From: Sphaerisporangium perillae | GTDB lineage: Bacteria; Actinomycetota; Actinomycetes; Streptosporangiales; Streptosporangiaceae | Assembly (NCBI RefSeq): GCF_023276435.1 | Contig: NZ_JALLPO010000035.1 | Coordinates: forward strand, 1-64,000 | Length of the DNA: 64,000 nucleotides | Direction of reading: 5' to 3' | Shown here: positions 1 to 7,923 of the stretch, one piece after another | Position numbering within the stretch: the first letter of the stretch is position 1 | How the letters are laid out: every line of letters begins with the position of its first letter | Made by a program: the position numbers and the translations under genes | Notes under the pieces: generated by a model | What the model was told of the DNA's origin: nothing | The model's input: the letters and a program-made list of their open reading frames with translations, nothing else | Databases searched by the model: none

Positions 1-156
1 CATGGGATGGCTAGGCCCGGTCCTGGACGTCGCCTGACCTGGCCGTATCCCGTCCGCCCTCGCACTCGTATCCATGGCCGAAGTATCTCAGCGACTTGCT
101 GTGCACACGCACGCAGCGAGATCGTTTACAGACCAGGCACGCAACAGCCTCTATCG

Positions 157-1140
157 CTAGCCGAGCCCGCGCGGGCGCAGTCCTGAGTGCCGGTAGAAGC
201 CGTCGATCAGCCGCAGGGTCGCCGCCGCGTTCTCCGGACCGGTCCGGACCCGCCCATGCGAGAGGACGGCTGCGGCGAACGCCCGGAGCTGGGCGAGGTA
301 GGTCGGCTCGCCGGGCACGCGCTCGCGCCGCGTCTCGCCGCCGGCGCGCAGGACCAGGCGGTGGAACACCTGCGGCATGAGGTAGCCGCTCACCCGCAAC
401 TCGCCGCGTTCCCCGGTCACCCGGACCGATATCGACGGGCGGGCCGCGCTCCACAGCGAGCACCGGAACCGGCCGGTCGCCCCGCCGGGAAAGACGCACT
501 CCCCGGTCATGGCACGGTCGACGCCGGGGCCGCGCAGCAGCGCCCGGGCTCCGGTCACCACCGGCTCGCCTGGGCCGACCAGGCGCAGGCAGTCGATCGC
601 GTAACATCCGGCGATCATGGTGGCGCCACCGCCGAGCCCGTAGTCGTACAGGACACCGTCGAAGCGCGGGACGGGCCAGCAGTTGGCGGTCTCCACGTGG
701 ATGATCGGCCCGAGCGCCTCCCGCGCGAGGACGCGCATCCGCTCGGCGAGCGGGTGATGGCGGTAGTGCATCCCCTCCATGACGACCAGGCCGGTCCGGC
801 GGGCCGCGGCGGCCACCTCCTCGGCCTGCCGGGCGTTCGCGGCCAGTGGCTTCTCGCACAGCACGTGCTTGCCCGCCTCCAGCGCGCGCAGCGTCCACTC
901 GGCATGCGCGGCGTTCGGCAGCGCGATGTAGACGGCGTCCACGCCCGCGTCCTCCAGCAGCGCCTGGTAGCCGGGCCGGACGCCGGGAACCCCATGGCGG
1001 GCCGCGTAGCGGCGGGCCCGTTCGGGATCGCGGGCCGCGACCGCGACCACCTCCACCTCGGGAACGGCCCGGGCCGGGCCGAACAGCGCCTCCGGCGCGA
1101 CGCGCGACGCGCCGAGCACTCCCATCCGCACCACCCGCAT
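157..1140 (-). CDS. Gfo/Idh/MocA-family NAD(P)-dependent oxidoreductase
   Basis: A 327-residue protein. The Rossmann nucleotide-binding segment GVLGAS is at residues 7-12, and the family signature EKP (here CEKPLAAN) is at 96-98, with Lys97 the usual catalytic/cofactor residue. The C-terminal half is the alpha/beta substrate domain. I start at the ATG directly before RVVRMGVLG because the longer upstream reading has no family similarity. No clear Shine-Dalgarno precedes it, so a leaderless transcript is possible. It diverges from the SDR at 1214 across only 73 bp. In antibiotic sugar clusters this family supplies NDP-hexose 3-ketoreductases, but no 2,3-dehydratase is nearby, so a sugar role is inferred from context only. 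The exact substrate is unknown. Confidence 0.85.
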   Translation of the reverse strand: MRVVRMGVLGASRVAPEALFGPARAVPEVEVVAVAARDPERARRYAARHGVPGVRPGYQALLEDAGVDAVYIALPNAAHAEWTLRALEAGKHVLCEKPLAANARQAEEVAAAARRTGLVVMEGMHYRHHPLAERMRVLAREALGPIIHVETANCWPVPRFDGVLYDYGLGGGATMIAGCYAIDCLRLVGPGEPVVTGARALLRGPGVDRAMTGECVFPGGATGRFRCSLWSAARPSISVRVTGERGELRVSGYLMPQVFHRLVLRAGGETRRERVPGEPTYLAQLRAFAAAVLSHGRVRTGPENAAATLRLIDGFYRHSGLRPRGLG

Positions 1141-1213
1141 GCCGCGACGGTAGCGGCCGGCTTTCGAGCCGACCTCGAGCCGTCCTGCAGGAGGCGTCGT
1201 TAGCGTGCCGACC

Positions 1214-1972
1214 ATGTCATCAATGGATGGGAAGGTCGCCCTGGTCACCGGGGCGAGCAGGGGAATCGGCGCGGCGATCGCGCGGGAGCTGGCGGCGCGC
1301 GGCGCCGCCGTGGCCGTCAATTACCGGAACTCCGCCGACGGCGCCGAGCAGGTGGTCAAGGAGATCACGGCCGCGGGCGGGCGTGCCCTCGCCGTCCAGG
1401 CGGACGTCACCGACGCCGGCGCCGTGCGCGAGATGGCCGAACGGGTCGGCGCCGGGCTCGGCCCGGTGGATGTCCTGGTGCTCAACGCGCACGGCTTCGA
1501 CGAGAAGGTACGGGCGCTGCCGCTCGAGGTGGACGTCGAGGCGCTGGTCGACGTCGTCGGCGGGCAGCTGCGCGCGGCCATGCTCCCCGTGCAGGCCTTC
1601 GTACCGGGGATGGCCGAGCGCGGCGGCGGGTCGGTGGTCTTCGTCTCCGCGCTCATCGCCCGTGACCCGTGGCCGCTGTCGATCACCCACGGGGCGGCCA
1701 AGGCGGCGATGGAGCTGGCCGCCAAGGTGCTGGCGCGGACCGAGGCCCGGCACGGCGTCCGGGTGAACACCGTGATCGCCGGCATCACCCGTACGCAGGC
1801 CTCCGCCCAGATCCCGCAGGACAAGCTGGACAAGCAGGCCGCCCTCATCCCGATGCGGCGGATCGGCGAGCCGGAGGACGTGGCGCGCGCCGTCGCCGCG
1901 CTCGCCGGGGACGACACCGCCTACGTGACCGGCGCCTTCGTGCCCGCCTGCGGCGGCGCGCTCATCTTCTGA
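1214..1972 (+). CDS. SDR-family oxidoreductase with an atypical active site
   Basis: A 252-residue classical short-chain dehydrogenase fold. The glycine-rich TGASRGIG is at residues 12-19, the ADVT acidic turn at 63-66, and Ser145 and Lys163 sit where the catalytic Ser and Lys belong. The catalytic Tyr of YxxxK is replaced by His159 (H-GAAK), and the usual NNAG reads LNAHG at about 90-94. The protein may therefore be a binding or redox-impaired SDR, or use His as the acid. It is divergent from the Gfo/Idh gene and 126 bp upstream of rmlB, so it probably belongs to the tailoring group. I start at the MSSMDGK methionine; a GTG three codons upstream is possible. The SDR assignment is firm and the function is not. 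Confidence 0.85.
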   Translation: MSSMDGKVALVTGASRGIGAAIARELAARGAAVAVNYRNSADGAEQVVKEITAAGGRALAVQADVTDAGAVREMAERVGAGLGPVDVLVLNAHGFDEKVRALPLEVDVEALVDVVGGQLRAAMLPVQAFVPGMAERGGGSVVFVSALIARDPWPLSITHGAAKAAMELAAKVLARTEARHGVRVNTVIAGITRTQASAQIPQDKLDKQAALIPMRRIGEPEDVARAVAALAGDDTAYVTGAFVPACGGALIF

Positions 1973-2012
1973 CCGCCACGCCTTCCGAGCGCCACAGCTT
2001 CTGACCGCCACG
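1966..2012 (+). repeat. Tandem duplication spanning the SDR stop codon
   Basis: The 15-mer CTTCTGACCGCCACG occurs at 1966-1980, including the SDR TGA stop, and again at 1998-2012, a 32-bp period. The second copy repeats the end of the gene downstream of itself. It resembles the 3'-end duplications at 31685 and 42413. Confidence 0.75.
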
Positions 2013-2098
2013 ACGCCGGCGGGCCCGGCGGGCCCGCCGGGGCCGGCCGCGACCTGACCTCTGCCCGGCGTCGAGTGCCATCGGCCAGCATTCCGGGC

Positions 2099-3097
2099 AT
2101 GAGCACTCTTCTCGTGACCGGCGCGGCGGGTTTCATCGGCGCCAACTTCACCCGGTACTGGCGGCGCGCGCACCCCTCCGACACGATCGTCGCGCTCGAT
2201 CTCCTCACCTACGCCGGCGACGAGGGCAACCTCGCCGGCCTGGCCGGGGAGATCGTCTTCGTCCAGGGCGACATCGCCGACCTCTCGCTCGTGACCGGCC
2301 TGCTCCGCGAGCACCGCGTCGACGTGGTGGTGCACTTCGCCGCGGAGTCGCACAACAGCCTCGCGGTACTGGATCCGGGGCTGTTCTTCCGGACCAACGT
2401 GCTCGGCACCCAGACACTGCTCGACGCCTGCCGGGTCGTCGGCGTCAGCCGGTTCCACCACGTGTCCACCTGCGAGGTGTACGGGGACCTGGCCCTGGAC
2501 TCGCCCGACGCCTTCACCGAGGAGTCGCCGTACCGGCCGCGCACGCCCTACAACGCGAGCAAGGCGGGCGCCGACCACGCCGTACGGGCCTACCACGAGA
2601 CCTACCGGCTGCCGGTCACCATCTCGCACTGCGCCAACAACTACGGCCCGTACCAGTTCCCGGAGAAGGTCCTGCCCCTGTTCGTCACCCAGGCCCTCCT
2701 CGGCGAGCCGCTGCCGCTGTACGCCTCGACCGGCAACCGGCGGGAGTGGATCCACGTCGAGGACCACTGCCGGGCGATCGACGACATCGTGCACCAGGGC
2801 TGCGACGGCGAGGCCTACCACGTGGGCACCGGGGACGAGGTGAGCGTCGAATGCCTCGCCGACCTGGTGCTCGACGAGCTCGGCCTGCCCGCGGACCTGA
2901 AGACGATCGTCCCCGACCGGCCCGGGCACGACCGGCGCTACCTGCTCGACTCCGGCAAGATCCGGAGCGAGCTCGGCTGGAAGCCGCAGGTGCCGTTCGA
3001 GCCCGGGGTGCGCGAGACCATCCGCTGGTACCGCGACAACCGGGCGTGGTGGGAGCCCCTGCTCGGCCGGCGCCCCGTCCACGAGCCTGGCACCTGA
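2099..3097 (+). CDS. rmlB: dTDP-glucose 4,6-dehydratase (RmlB-like)
   Basis: A 332-residue extended SDR that converts dTDP-glucose to dTDP-4-keto-6-deoxyglucose, the branch point for deoxysugars. It has the NAD motif TGAAGFIG (7-14), the YNASK active-site pair (Tyr151/Lys155), the AAESHNS substrate loop and NNYGPYQFPEK. The dehydratase triad usually reads T-D-E (STDEVYG), but here it is STCEVYG with Cys125 at the Asp position. The rest of the active site is intact, so it is probably a variant subfamily. I start at MSTLLVTG because the upstream codons show no homology. It converges with rmlA, 21 bp away on the other strand. Confidence 0.93.
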   Translation: MSTLLVTGAAGFIGANFTRYWRRAHPSDTIVALDLLTYAGDEGNLAGLAGEIVFVQGDIADLSLVTGLLREHRVDVVVHFAAESHNSLAVLDPGLFFRTNVLGTQTLLDACRVVGVSRFHHVSTCEVYGDLALDSPDAFTEESPYRPRTPYNASKAGADHAVRAYHETYRLPVTISHCANNYGPYQFPEKVLPLFVTQALLGEPLPLYASTGNRREWIHVEDHCRAIDDIVHQGCDGEAYHVGTGDEVSVECLADLVLDELGLPADLKTIVPDRPGHDRRYLLDSGKIRSELGWKPQVPFEPGVRETIRWYRDNRAWWEPLLGRRPVHEPGT

Positions 3098-3118
3098 CGC
3101 TCGGCGCCCAGGGCGCGT

Positions 3119-4186
3119 TCAGCGGTCCAGGCGCACCAGGCTGTGGTCCCCGAGGACGAGCCGGTGCGCCTTGGGCGCGCACTCGGCGAGCGCCACGGTG
3201 ACGTCCTTGCCGACCAGCGAGTCCTGGATGCGGCGGACGCCCCGGATGACCGAGCGTTCCATGACGATGGAGTACTCGATCTCGGTGTGGGACAGCTCGC
3301 AGTTCGCGCCGATGGAGGTGAACGGGCCGACGTAGCTGTCACGCACCCGCGTACCGGCGCCGATCACGAGCGGGCCGACCAGGTGGGACCCGCTCACTTC
3401 CGCCCCCTCCTCCACCACCACCCGCCCGCTCACCCGGGTGCCGGCGCAGACGCGCCCGCTGACGCGGTGCGCGACCGTCTCCAGCACCATCCGGTTGCAT
3501 TCGAGCATGTCCTCGACCCGCCCAGTGTCCTTCCAGTAGCCGGAGATGACGTGCGACCGGACATCGGCGCCCCGGTCGATCAGCCACCGGAGCGCGTCGG
3601 TGATCTCCAGTTCGCCGCGGGCGCTGGGCTCTATGGCCCGGACCGCCTCGTGCATACGCGGCGTGCACAGGTACACCCCGACGATCGCCAGGTCGCTCAC
3701 CGGGTGCGCCGGCTTCTCCGCGACGCCGACCACCCGCCCGGCCGTGTCCAGTTCGGCGACGCCGAAGTTACTCGGATCGGGCACCTTGGTGAGCAGGATG
3801 TCCACGTCCGGCCGGGAGACGCGGAAGGTCTCGACGAAGCCGGCGATGCCGTTGACGATGAAGTTGTCCCCCAGGTACACGACGAAGTCGTCGTCGCCGA
3901 GGAAGTCGCGGGCGATCAGCACGCAGTGCGCGAGGCCGAGCGGCGCCTCCTGCGGGATGTAGGTGACGCGCAGCCCGAAACGCGACCCGTCGCCCACCGC
4001 CGCCCGCACCTCGGCGGCGGTGTCCCCGACGATGACGCCGGCCTCCCGGACGCCCGCCTCCCGCAGGGCCTCCAAACCGTAGAACAGCACCGGCTTGTTG
4101 GCGATCGGCACGAGCTGCTTGGCCGAGGTGTTGGTGATCGGCCGGAGCCGGGTGCCTCGGCCGCCGGCGAGCACCAGTGCCTTCAT
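3119..4186 (-). CDS. rmlA: glucose-1-phosphate thymidylyltransferase, long form (RmlA/StrD type)
   Basis: A 355-residue enzyme making dTDP-glucose from dTTP and glucose-1-phosphate, the first step before RmlB. The N-terminal nucleotidyltransferase signature LAGGRGTRLRP is at residues 6-16, followed by KQLVPIANKP and YLGDN. The last ~110 residues form a left-handed beta-helix-like tail typical of the long StrD-type enzymes, which are about 355 aa. Its ATG overlaps the stop of the glycosyltransferase upstream (ATGA), so the two are translationally coupled and co-transcribed. Confidence 0.94.
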   Translation of the reverse strand: MKALVLAGGRGTRLRPITNTSAKQLVPIANKPVLFYGLEALREAGVREAGVIVGDTAAEVRAAVGDGSRFGLRVTYIPQEAPLGLAHCVLIARDFLGDDDFVVYLGDNFIVNGIAGFVETFRVSRPDVDILLTKVPDPSNFGVAELDTAGRVVGVAEKPAHPVSDLAIVGVYLCTPRMHEAVRAIEPSARGELEITDALRWLIDRGADVRSHVISGYWKDTGRVEDMLECNRMVLETVAHRVSGRVCAGTRVSGRVVVEEGAEVSGSHLVGPLVIGAGTRVRDSYVGPFTSIGANCELSHTEIEYSIVMERSVIRGVRRIQDSLVGKDVTVALAECAPKAHRLVLGDHSLVRLDR

Positions 4187-5409
4187 CGCGCTTCCGTGCC
4201 GGCCAGCTTCTCCAGCACCGGCACGAGCCCGGCGGGCGCCGGCTGCCGCTGGATGTCGGCCTGGACGCGCCGCGCCGCCTCGCCGTACGAGGGGTCTTCG
4301 AGCAGGCCCGCCACGATTTCGCGCACGCGCTCGGCCGTGGCGTCCGCGGGGAACAGGTGGTGCCCGGCGCCGGTGGCGGCGAGCTGCTCGATGCTGATGC
4401 GCGGCTCGGGCACCTCGGTGATGCCGAGCTGGGGAACCCCGCACACGGCCGAGGTGAGCGTCGTCCCGGCGCCGCCCTGGTGGACGATGGCCGCGCAGGT
4501 CGGCAGCAGCATGTGCAGCGGCACCCAGTCGACCAGGCGCACGTTGCCCGGCAGCTCGCCGAGGTCTCGCCGCAGCTCGGCCGAGCCGGCGAAGATCACC
4601 TCGACGTCGAACCCGGCGACGGCGCCCACCACGCGGCGGACCAACTCGGTCACGCTCTCGCCGAGGATTCGCTCCTGCGTGGTGCCCCAGGTGACGCAGA
4701 CGCGGGGCCGTCCCGGGGGTTCGAACAGCCAGTCCGGAGACGCGCCGGGCCCGTTGTAGGGCACGTAGCGCTCCTGGTAGCGGTTGAGCGAGGCGGGCGC
4801 GGGCCGGATCGCCAGGCCCTCCTCCAGCCGCAGGATCGGGGGGCAGGGGTCGATCCACGCGGTCGGGTGGTGCCGCGGCTCCACGCCGAACCGCTCGAAC
4901 AGCTTCAGGAAGCCGGGGAGCGGTTCGCTCCCGAGGTCCTTCATCTCGATGCGGAGCAGCCCGGGCGAGCCGAACATGTGCGCGACGGTGGGGACTCCAA
5001 GGACCTGCCCGGTCACCGGCCCCGCGAAGGTGACCGGGTCGTGCACGATGACGTCGGGCCGCCAGGCCCGGCCGTACGCCACCAGGTCGTCGACCATGGC
5101 CTCGCACATCGCGAACTGCATGTTGGCGAGGTTCTCGAGCATGCCCGACCACGCCGCCCGCTGCTGCTCTTCGGGGGTCTCCGCCTTGACGTCCCGTTTC
5201 GGCGCGAAGTCGCCGCGCGCGAGCATGGCCGCCAGGTCGAGGTCGTGGCCGACCGCGACGGCCGGCAGCCCCGACTGCGTGATCGTCTCGACCAGTGAGG
5301 GGGTGCTGGCCATCCTGACCTCGTGTCCGGCGGCCATGCAGGCCCAGGCGAGGGGGACCATCGGGTAGAAGTGCGGACGCTCGGCGAACGTGGTGAAAAG
5401 CAGGCGCAT
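4183..5409 (-). CDS. GT1-family deoxysugar glycosyltransferase (EryCIII/DesVII-like)
   Basis: A 408-residue GT-B glycosyltransferase. The N-terminus MRLLFTTFAERPHFYPMVPL is typical of the macrolide/anthracycline glycosyltransferases that often need a P450-like helper, and the C-terminal donor-binding motif HQGGAGTT is at 310-317. It should transfer a dTDP-deoxysugar to a hydrophobic aglycone in the cytoplasm. The start follows a good ribosome site (GAGAAGGG), and an upstream in-frame extension lacks homology. It is the first gene of a two-gene operon with rmlA, divergent from the P450 gene. The acceptor cannot be told from sequence. Confidence 0.9.
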   Translation of the reverse strand: MRLLFTTFAERPHFYPMVPLAWACMAAGHEVRMASTPSLVETITQSGLPAVAVGHDLDLAAMLARGDFAPKRDVKAETPEEQQRAAWSGMLENLANMQFAMCEAMVDDLVAYGRAWRPDVIVHDPVTFAGPVTGQVLGVPTVAHMFGSPGLLRIEMKDLGSEPLPGFLKLFERFGVEPRHHPTAWIDPCPPILRLEEGLAIRPAPASLNRYQERYVPYNGPGASPDWLFEPPGRPRVCVTWGTTQERILGESVTELVRRVVGAVAGFDVEVIFAGSAELRRDLGELPGNVRLVDWVPLHMLLPTCAAIVHQGGAGTTLTSAVCGVPQLGITEVPEPRISIEQLAATGAGHHLFPADATAERVREIVAGLLEDPSYGEAARRVQADIQRQPAPAGLVPVLEKLAGTEAR

Positions 5410-5501
5410 GCTGATCGCCCTTCTCGGATCCGTGAACAGGCCGTGCGAAATGCTCCCGGCGCGGCATCGAGTGCCGGTCGAACAGCGGTCGAGCGGGCTG
5501 C

Positions 5502-5607
5502 CCGCCCGTCCTCGCGGGAGCTCTGCGGCCGTCCGCGCAAGGACCTGTCCACCAGTCCACACGAGAGCTCTCCGCCCGTCCTCGCGAGAGCTCTCCGCCC
5601 GTTCTCG
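5502..5607. repeat. Short tandem repeats in the glycosyltransferase-P450 divergent promoter region
   Basis: Two adjacent 23-bp copies at 5562-5584 and 5585-5607, with core GAGAGCTCTCCGCCCG, differ at one base. A third, more diverged copy lies at about 5502-5531. They fill much of the 265-bp gap between the two divergent genes, so they could be slippage products or iterated regulator sites. Confidence 0.7.
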
Positions 5608-5674
5608 TCTCCCCCTCGAGGGCGCGTCGTCTTAATCGGGGATCTGACGCCTCACCTCACTATCGGAGCAAGAC

Positions 5675-6829
5675 ATGGACGGAAACGCCCTCACGGCCGC
5701 CGTTCCCTACGCGCCCGGATTCCAGGCCGACCCCTACCCCGTGCTGGCGCGGCTGCGCGAGACCGACGGGGTCGTGCCGATCCCCCACCCCTTCCTCGAC
5801 GTCTCCACCTGGCTGGTCCTGCGGTACGCCGCGGTCCGCTCGCTGGTCACGAACGGACGGGTGGTCAAGCCGGTGGAGGAGGGCGAGCCCCCCTCGCTCA
5901 ACAGCGCGCCGCCCGACCACACCCGCCTGCGCAGGCTGGTCCAGCAGGGCTTCTCCACCGGCAGGATCGAAGGCATGCGCTCCCGCGTCCAGCGGATCGC
6001 CGACGACCTCGTGGACGGCTTCGCCGGGCGCGGCGAGGCCGACCTCATCGCCGAGCTCACCGGCCCGTTGCCCGTCATCGTGACCGCCGAGATGCTCGGC
6101 GTGCCCGCCGGCGAGCACGACGAGGTGCGGCGGCGCACCGCCGGGTTCCTGCACGGGGAGTCGGCCGAGGGACGCGACGAGTCGTTCAAGCTGTCGTGGG
6201 AGTACCTCGTCGACCTCGTGGCCGCCAAGCGCGCCAGGCCGGGCCCTGACATGACCAGCGCGCTGATCGCCGCCCGCGACGACGAGGACCGGCTCAGCGA
6301 GGACGAGCTCGTGCGGATGCTGCTGACCCTGCTCGTGAACGGCTTCGCCACCACCATCTGGTTCATCGCGAGCGCCGTGCACGCCCTGCTGGCCGACCCC
6401 GGCCAGCAGGAGCTGCTGCGGCGACGGCCCGATCTGCTGCCCGGCGCGGTGGAGGAGACGTTGCGGTGCGAGCCGGTCGTCAGCGGCGTCACCTGGGTGG
6501 CCGACGAGGACCTCGTCGTGGACGGTGTGCGCATCCCGCGCGGAGACCTGCTCATCACCTCCTTCCAGTCGGCCAACAGGGACCCGAGGGTCTTCGCCGA
6601 TCCCGACCGTTTCGACATCTCGCGCAGCCCCAACCCCCACCTCGGTTTCTCGCACGGCATCCACCGCTGTCTCGGCGCCCCGCTGGCCCGGATGGAGACG
6701 CGCATCGTGCTCGCCACCTTGCTGCGCCGCCTTCCCGGACTGGCCCTGGCCCGCGAACCGCGCTGGCAGCCGAACAAGGTCGTGCGCGGCCTGGAAGAGC
6801 TGCCCGTGACCTTCACCCCCACGCCCTGA
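5675..6829 (+). CDS. cytochrome P450 monooxygenase
   Basis: A 384-residue bacterial class I P450. The heme loop FSHGIHRCLG supplies the thiolate Cys332, the K-helix ExxR is E261-R264, and the I-helix reads NGFATT (222-227), so the usual Asp/Glu of the acid-alcohol pair is Ala225 while Thr226 is kept. A ribosome site (GGAGC) precedes the ATG. P450-like helpers of EryCIII/DesVII-type transferases normally lose the heme Cys; this one keeps it, so it is more likely a real oxygenase that tailors the same product. It lies 28 bp upstream of the O-methyltransferase, probably in one operon. Confidence 0.93.
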   Translation: MDGNALTAAVPYAPGFQADPYPVLARLRETDGVVPIPHPFLDVSTWLVLRYAAVRSLVTNGRVVKPVEEGEPPSLNSAPPDHTRLRRLVQQGFSTGRIEGMRSRVQRIADDLVDGFAGRGEADLIAELTGPLPVIVTAEMLGVPAGEHDEVRRRTAGFLHGESAEGRDESFKLSWEYLVDLVAAKRARPGPDMTSALIAARDDEDRLSEDELVRMLLTLLVNGFATTIWFIASAVHALLADPGQQELLRRRPDLLPGAVEETLRCEPVVSGVTWVADEDLVVDGVRIPRGDLLITSFQSANRDPRVFADPDRFDISRSPNPHLGFSHGIHRCLGAPLARMETRIVLATLLRRLPGLALAREPRWQPNKVVRGLEELPVTFTPTP

Positions 6830-6857
6830 CACCGCGAACACCGTAGAGAGGCATCAG

Positions 6858-7904
6858 ATGACGACGATTCCGTCCGCCCCGCACGTCAGCGACGTCGCGG
6901 CGGCCACCGCCATCGTGCGGCTGAACACCGCCTACACCGCGGCCAGGACCCTGCACAGCGCCGTGGAGCTGGGCCTGTTCGAGATGCTGGCCGAGGGCCC
7001 GGCGACGCTGCCGCAGATCCGCGAGCGGCTCGGGCTCCATCCCCGCATGGCGGCCGACTTCCTCGACGCCCTCGTCGGGCTCGGCCTGCTGCTCCGCGAC
7101 GACGACGGCGGCTACGCGAACGCGCTGAGCACGGCAAAGCTCCTGGTGCCCGGAACCCCCGACTACATCGGCGGCACGGTCGCCAAGAGCGCGCGCCACC
7201 ACTACACGATGTGGGGTGCGCTCACCGAGGCGCTGCGCGACGGCCGGCCGCGGTCGGCCGGGCTCGCCGACAAGGAGGCGATGAAGCGGCTCTACGGCAA
7301 CCCCGAGGCCACCCGCGAATTCCTCGGCCACATGGACGCGCACAACGGCTTCTGCGGACGCGAGGTCGCGCGGTGCGTGGACTGGGGTCGGCACCGCTCC
7401 TTCGTCGACGTCGGCGGCGCGCGCGGCAACGTCGCGGCGCAGATCGTGGGCCGCCATCCCCACCTGCTGGGCGGCGTCTTCGACCTGCCGGCGCTGGAAC
7501 CCCACTTCGACGAGCACGTGGCGCGGCTCGGCGTGGCGGACAGGGTGACCTTCCACCCCGGCGACTTCTTCGCCGACGAGCTGCCGGAGACCGACGTCGT
7601 GGTCATCGGGCACGTGCTGCACGACTGGCCGGTGGAGGTGCGGCAGATGGTCATCGAGAAGGCCTTCCGCGCGACCCGGCCAGGCGGCTTCCTCGTGGTC
7701 TACGACCAGATGATCGACGAGGATCGGCGCGATCCGCATCCCCTGCTCACCAGCCTCAACGTGCGCCTGGTCCGCGAGGGCGGCTCGGAGTACGCGGTGG
7801 CGGAGATCCGTGACTGGGCCGAGAAGGCGGGCTACAGGTTCGCCTACTCCGTCCCGGTCGCCACCATCGGCGACGACACGGTGTTCGTGGCCGCCAAGGA
7901 CTGA
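6858..7904 (+). CDS. SAM-dependent O-methyltransferase (Methyltransf_2 family)
   Basis: A 348-residue enzyme of the caffeate/polyketide O-methyltransferase family. It has an N-terminal winged-helix dimerisation domain (about 20-100), the SAM motif DVGGARG (184-190), and the catalytic-base region HVLHDW with His255. It should methylate a phenolic or enolic hydroxyl. Its place behind the P450 and opposite the glycosyltransferase marks it as a natural-product tailoring enzyme. The substrate is unknown. Confidence 0.92.
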   Translation: MTTIPSAPHVSDVAAATAIVRLNTAYTAARTLHSAVELGLFEMLAEGPATLPQIRERLGLHPRMAADFLDALVGLGLLLRDDDGGYANALSTAKLLVPGTPDYIGGTVAKSARHHYTMWGALTEALRDGRPRSAGLADKEAMKRLYGNPEATREFLGHMDAHNGFCGREVARCVDWGRHRSFVDVGGARGNVAAQIVGRHPHLLGGVFDLPALEPHFDEHVARLGVADRVTFHPGDFFADELPETDVVVIGHVLHDWPVEVRQMVIEKAFRATRPGGFLVVYDQMIDEDRRDPHPLLTSLNVRLVREGGSEYAVAEIRDWAEKAGYRFAYSVPVATIGDDTVFVAAKD

Positions 7905-7923
7905 GCCTTCCGAGCACAGTCCC

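Noticed and set aside
1-156. Short frames at the left edge, including MGWLGPVLDVA ending at 37
   Set aside because: It could be the last codons of a gene outside the window, but 11 residues are too few to support a call, and no other signal is present.
1220-3082. Long antisense frames over the SDR and rmlB, and similar ones over lacZ, pcaB, chsE1 and the AfsR gene
   Set aside because: They mirror real genes in high-GC DNA, lack family motifs and have antisense codon bias.
3119-5560. An 813-codon minus-strand frame joining the glycosyltransferase region to rmlA
   Set aside because: Only its last 355 codons (RmlA) are real; the front part is the wrong frame of the glycosyltransferase gene.
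5675-6829. P450 as a DesVIII/EryCII-type non-catalytic helper
   Set aside because: The heme thiolate Cys332 and ExxR are intact, whereas such helpers normally lose the Cys; kept only as an open question.
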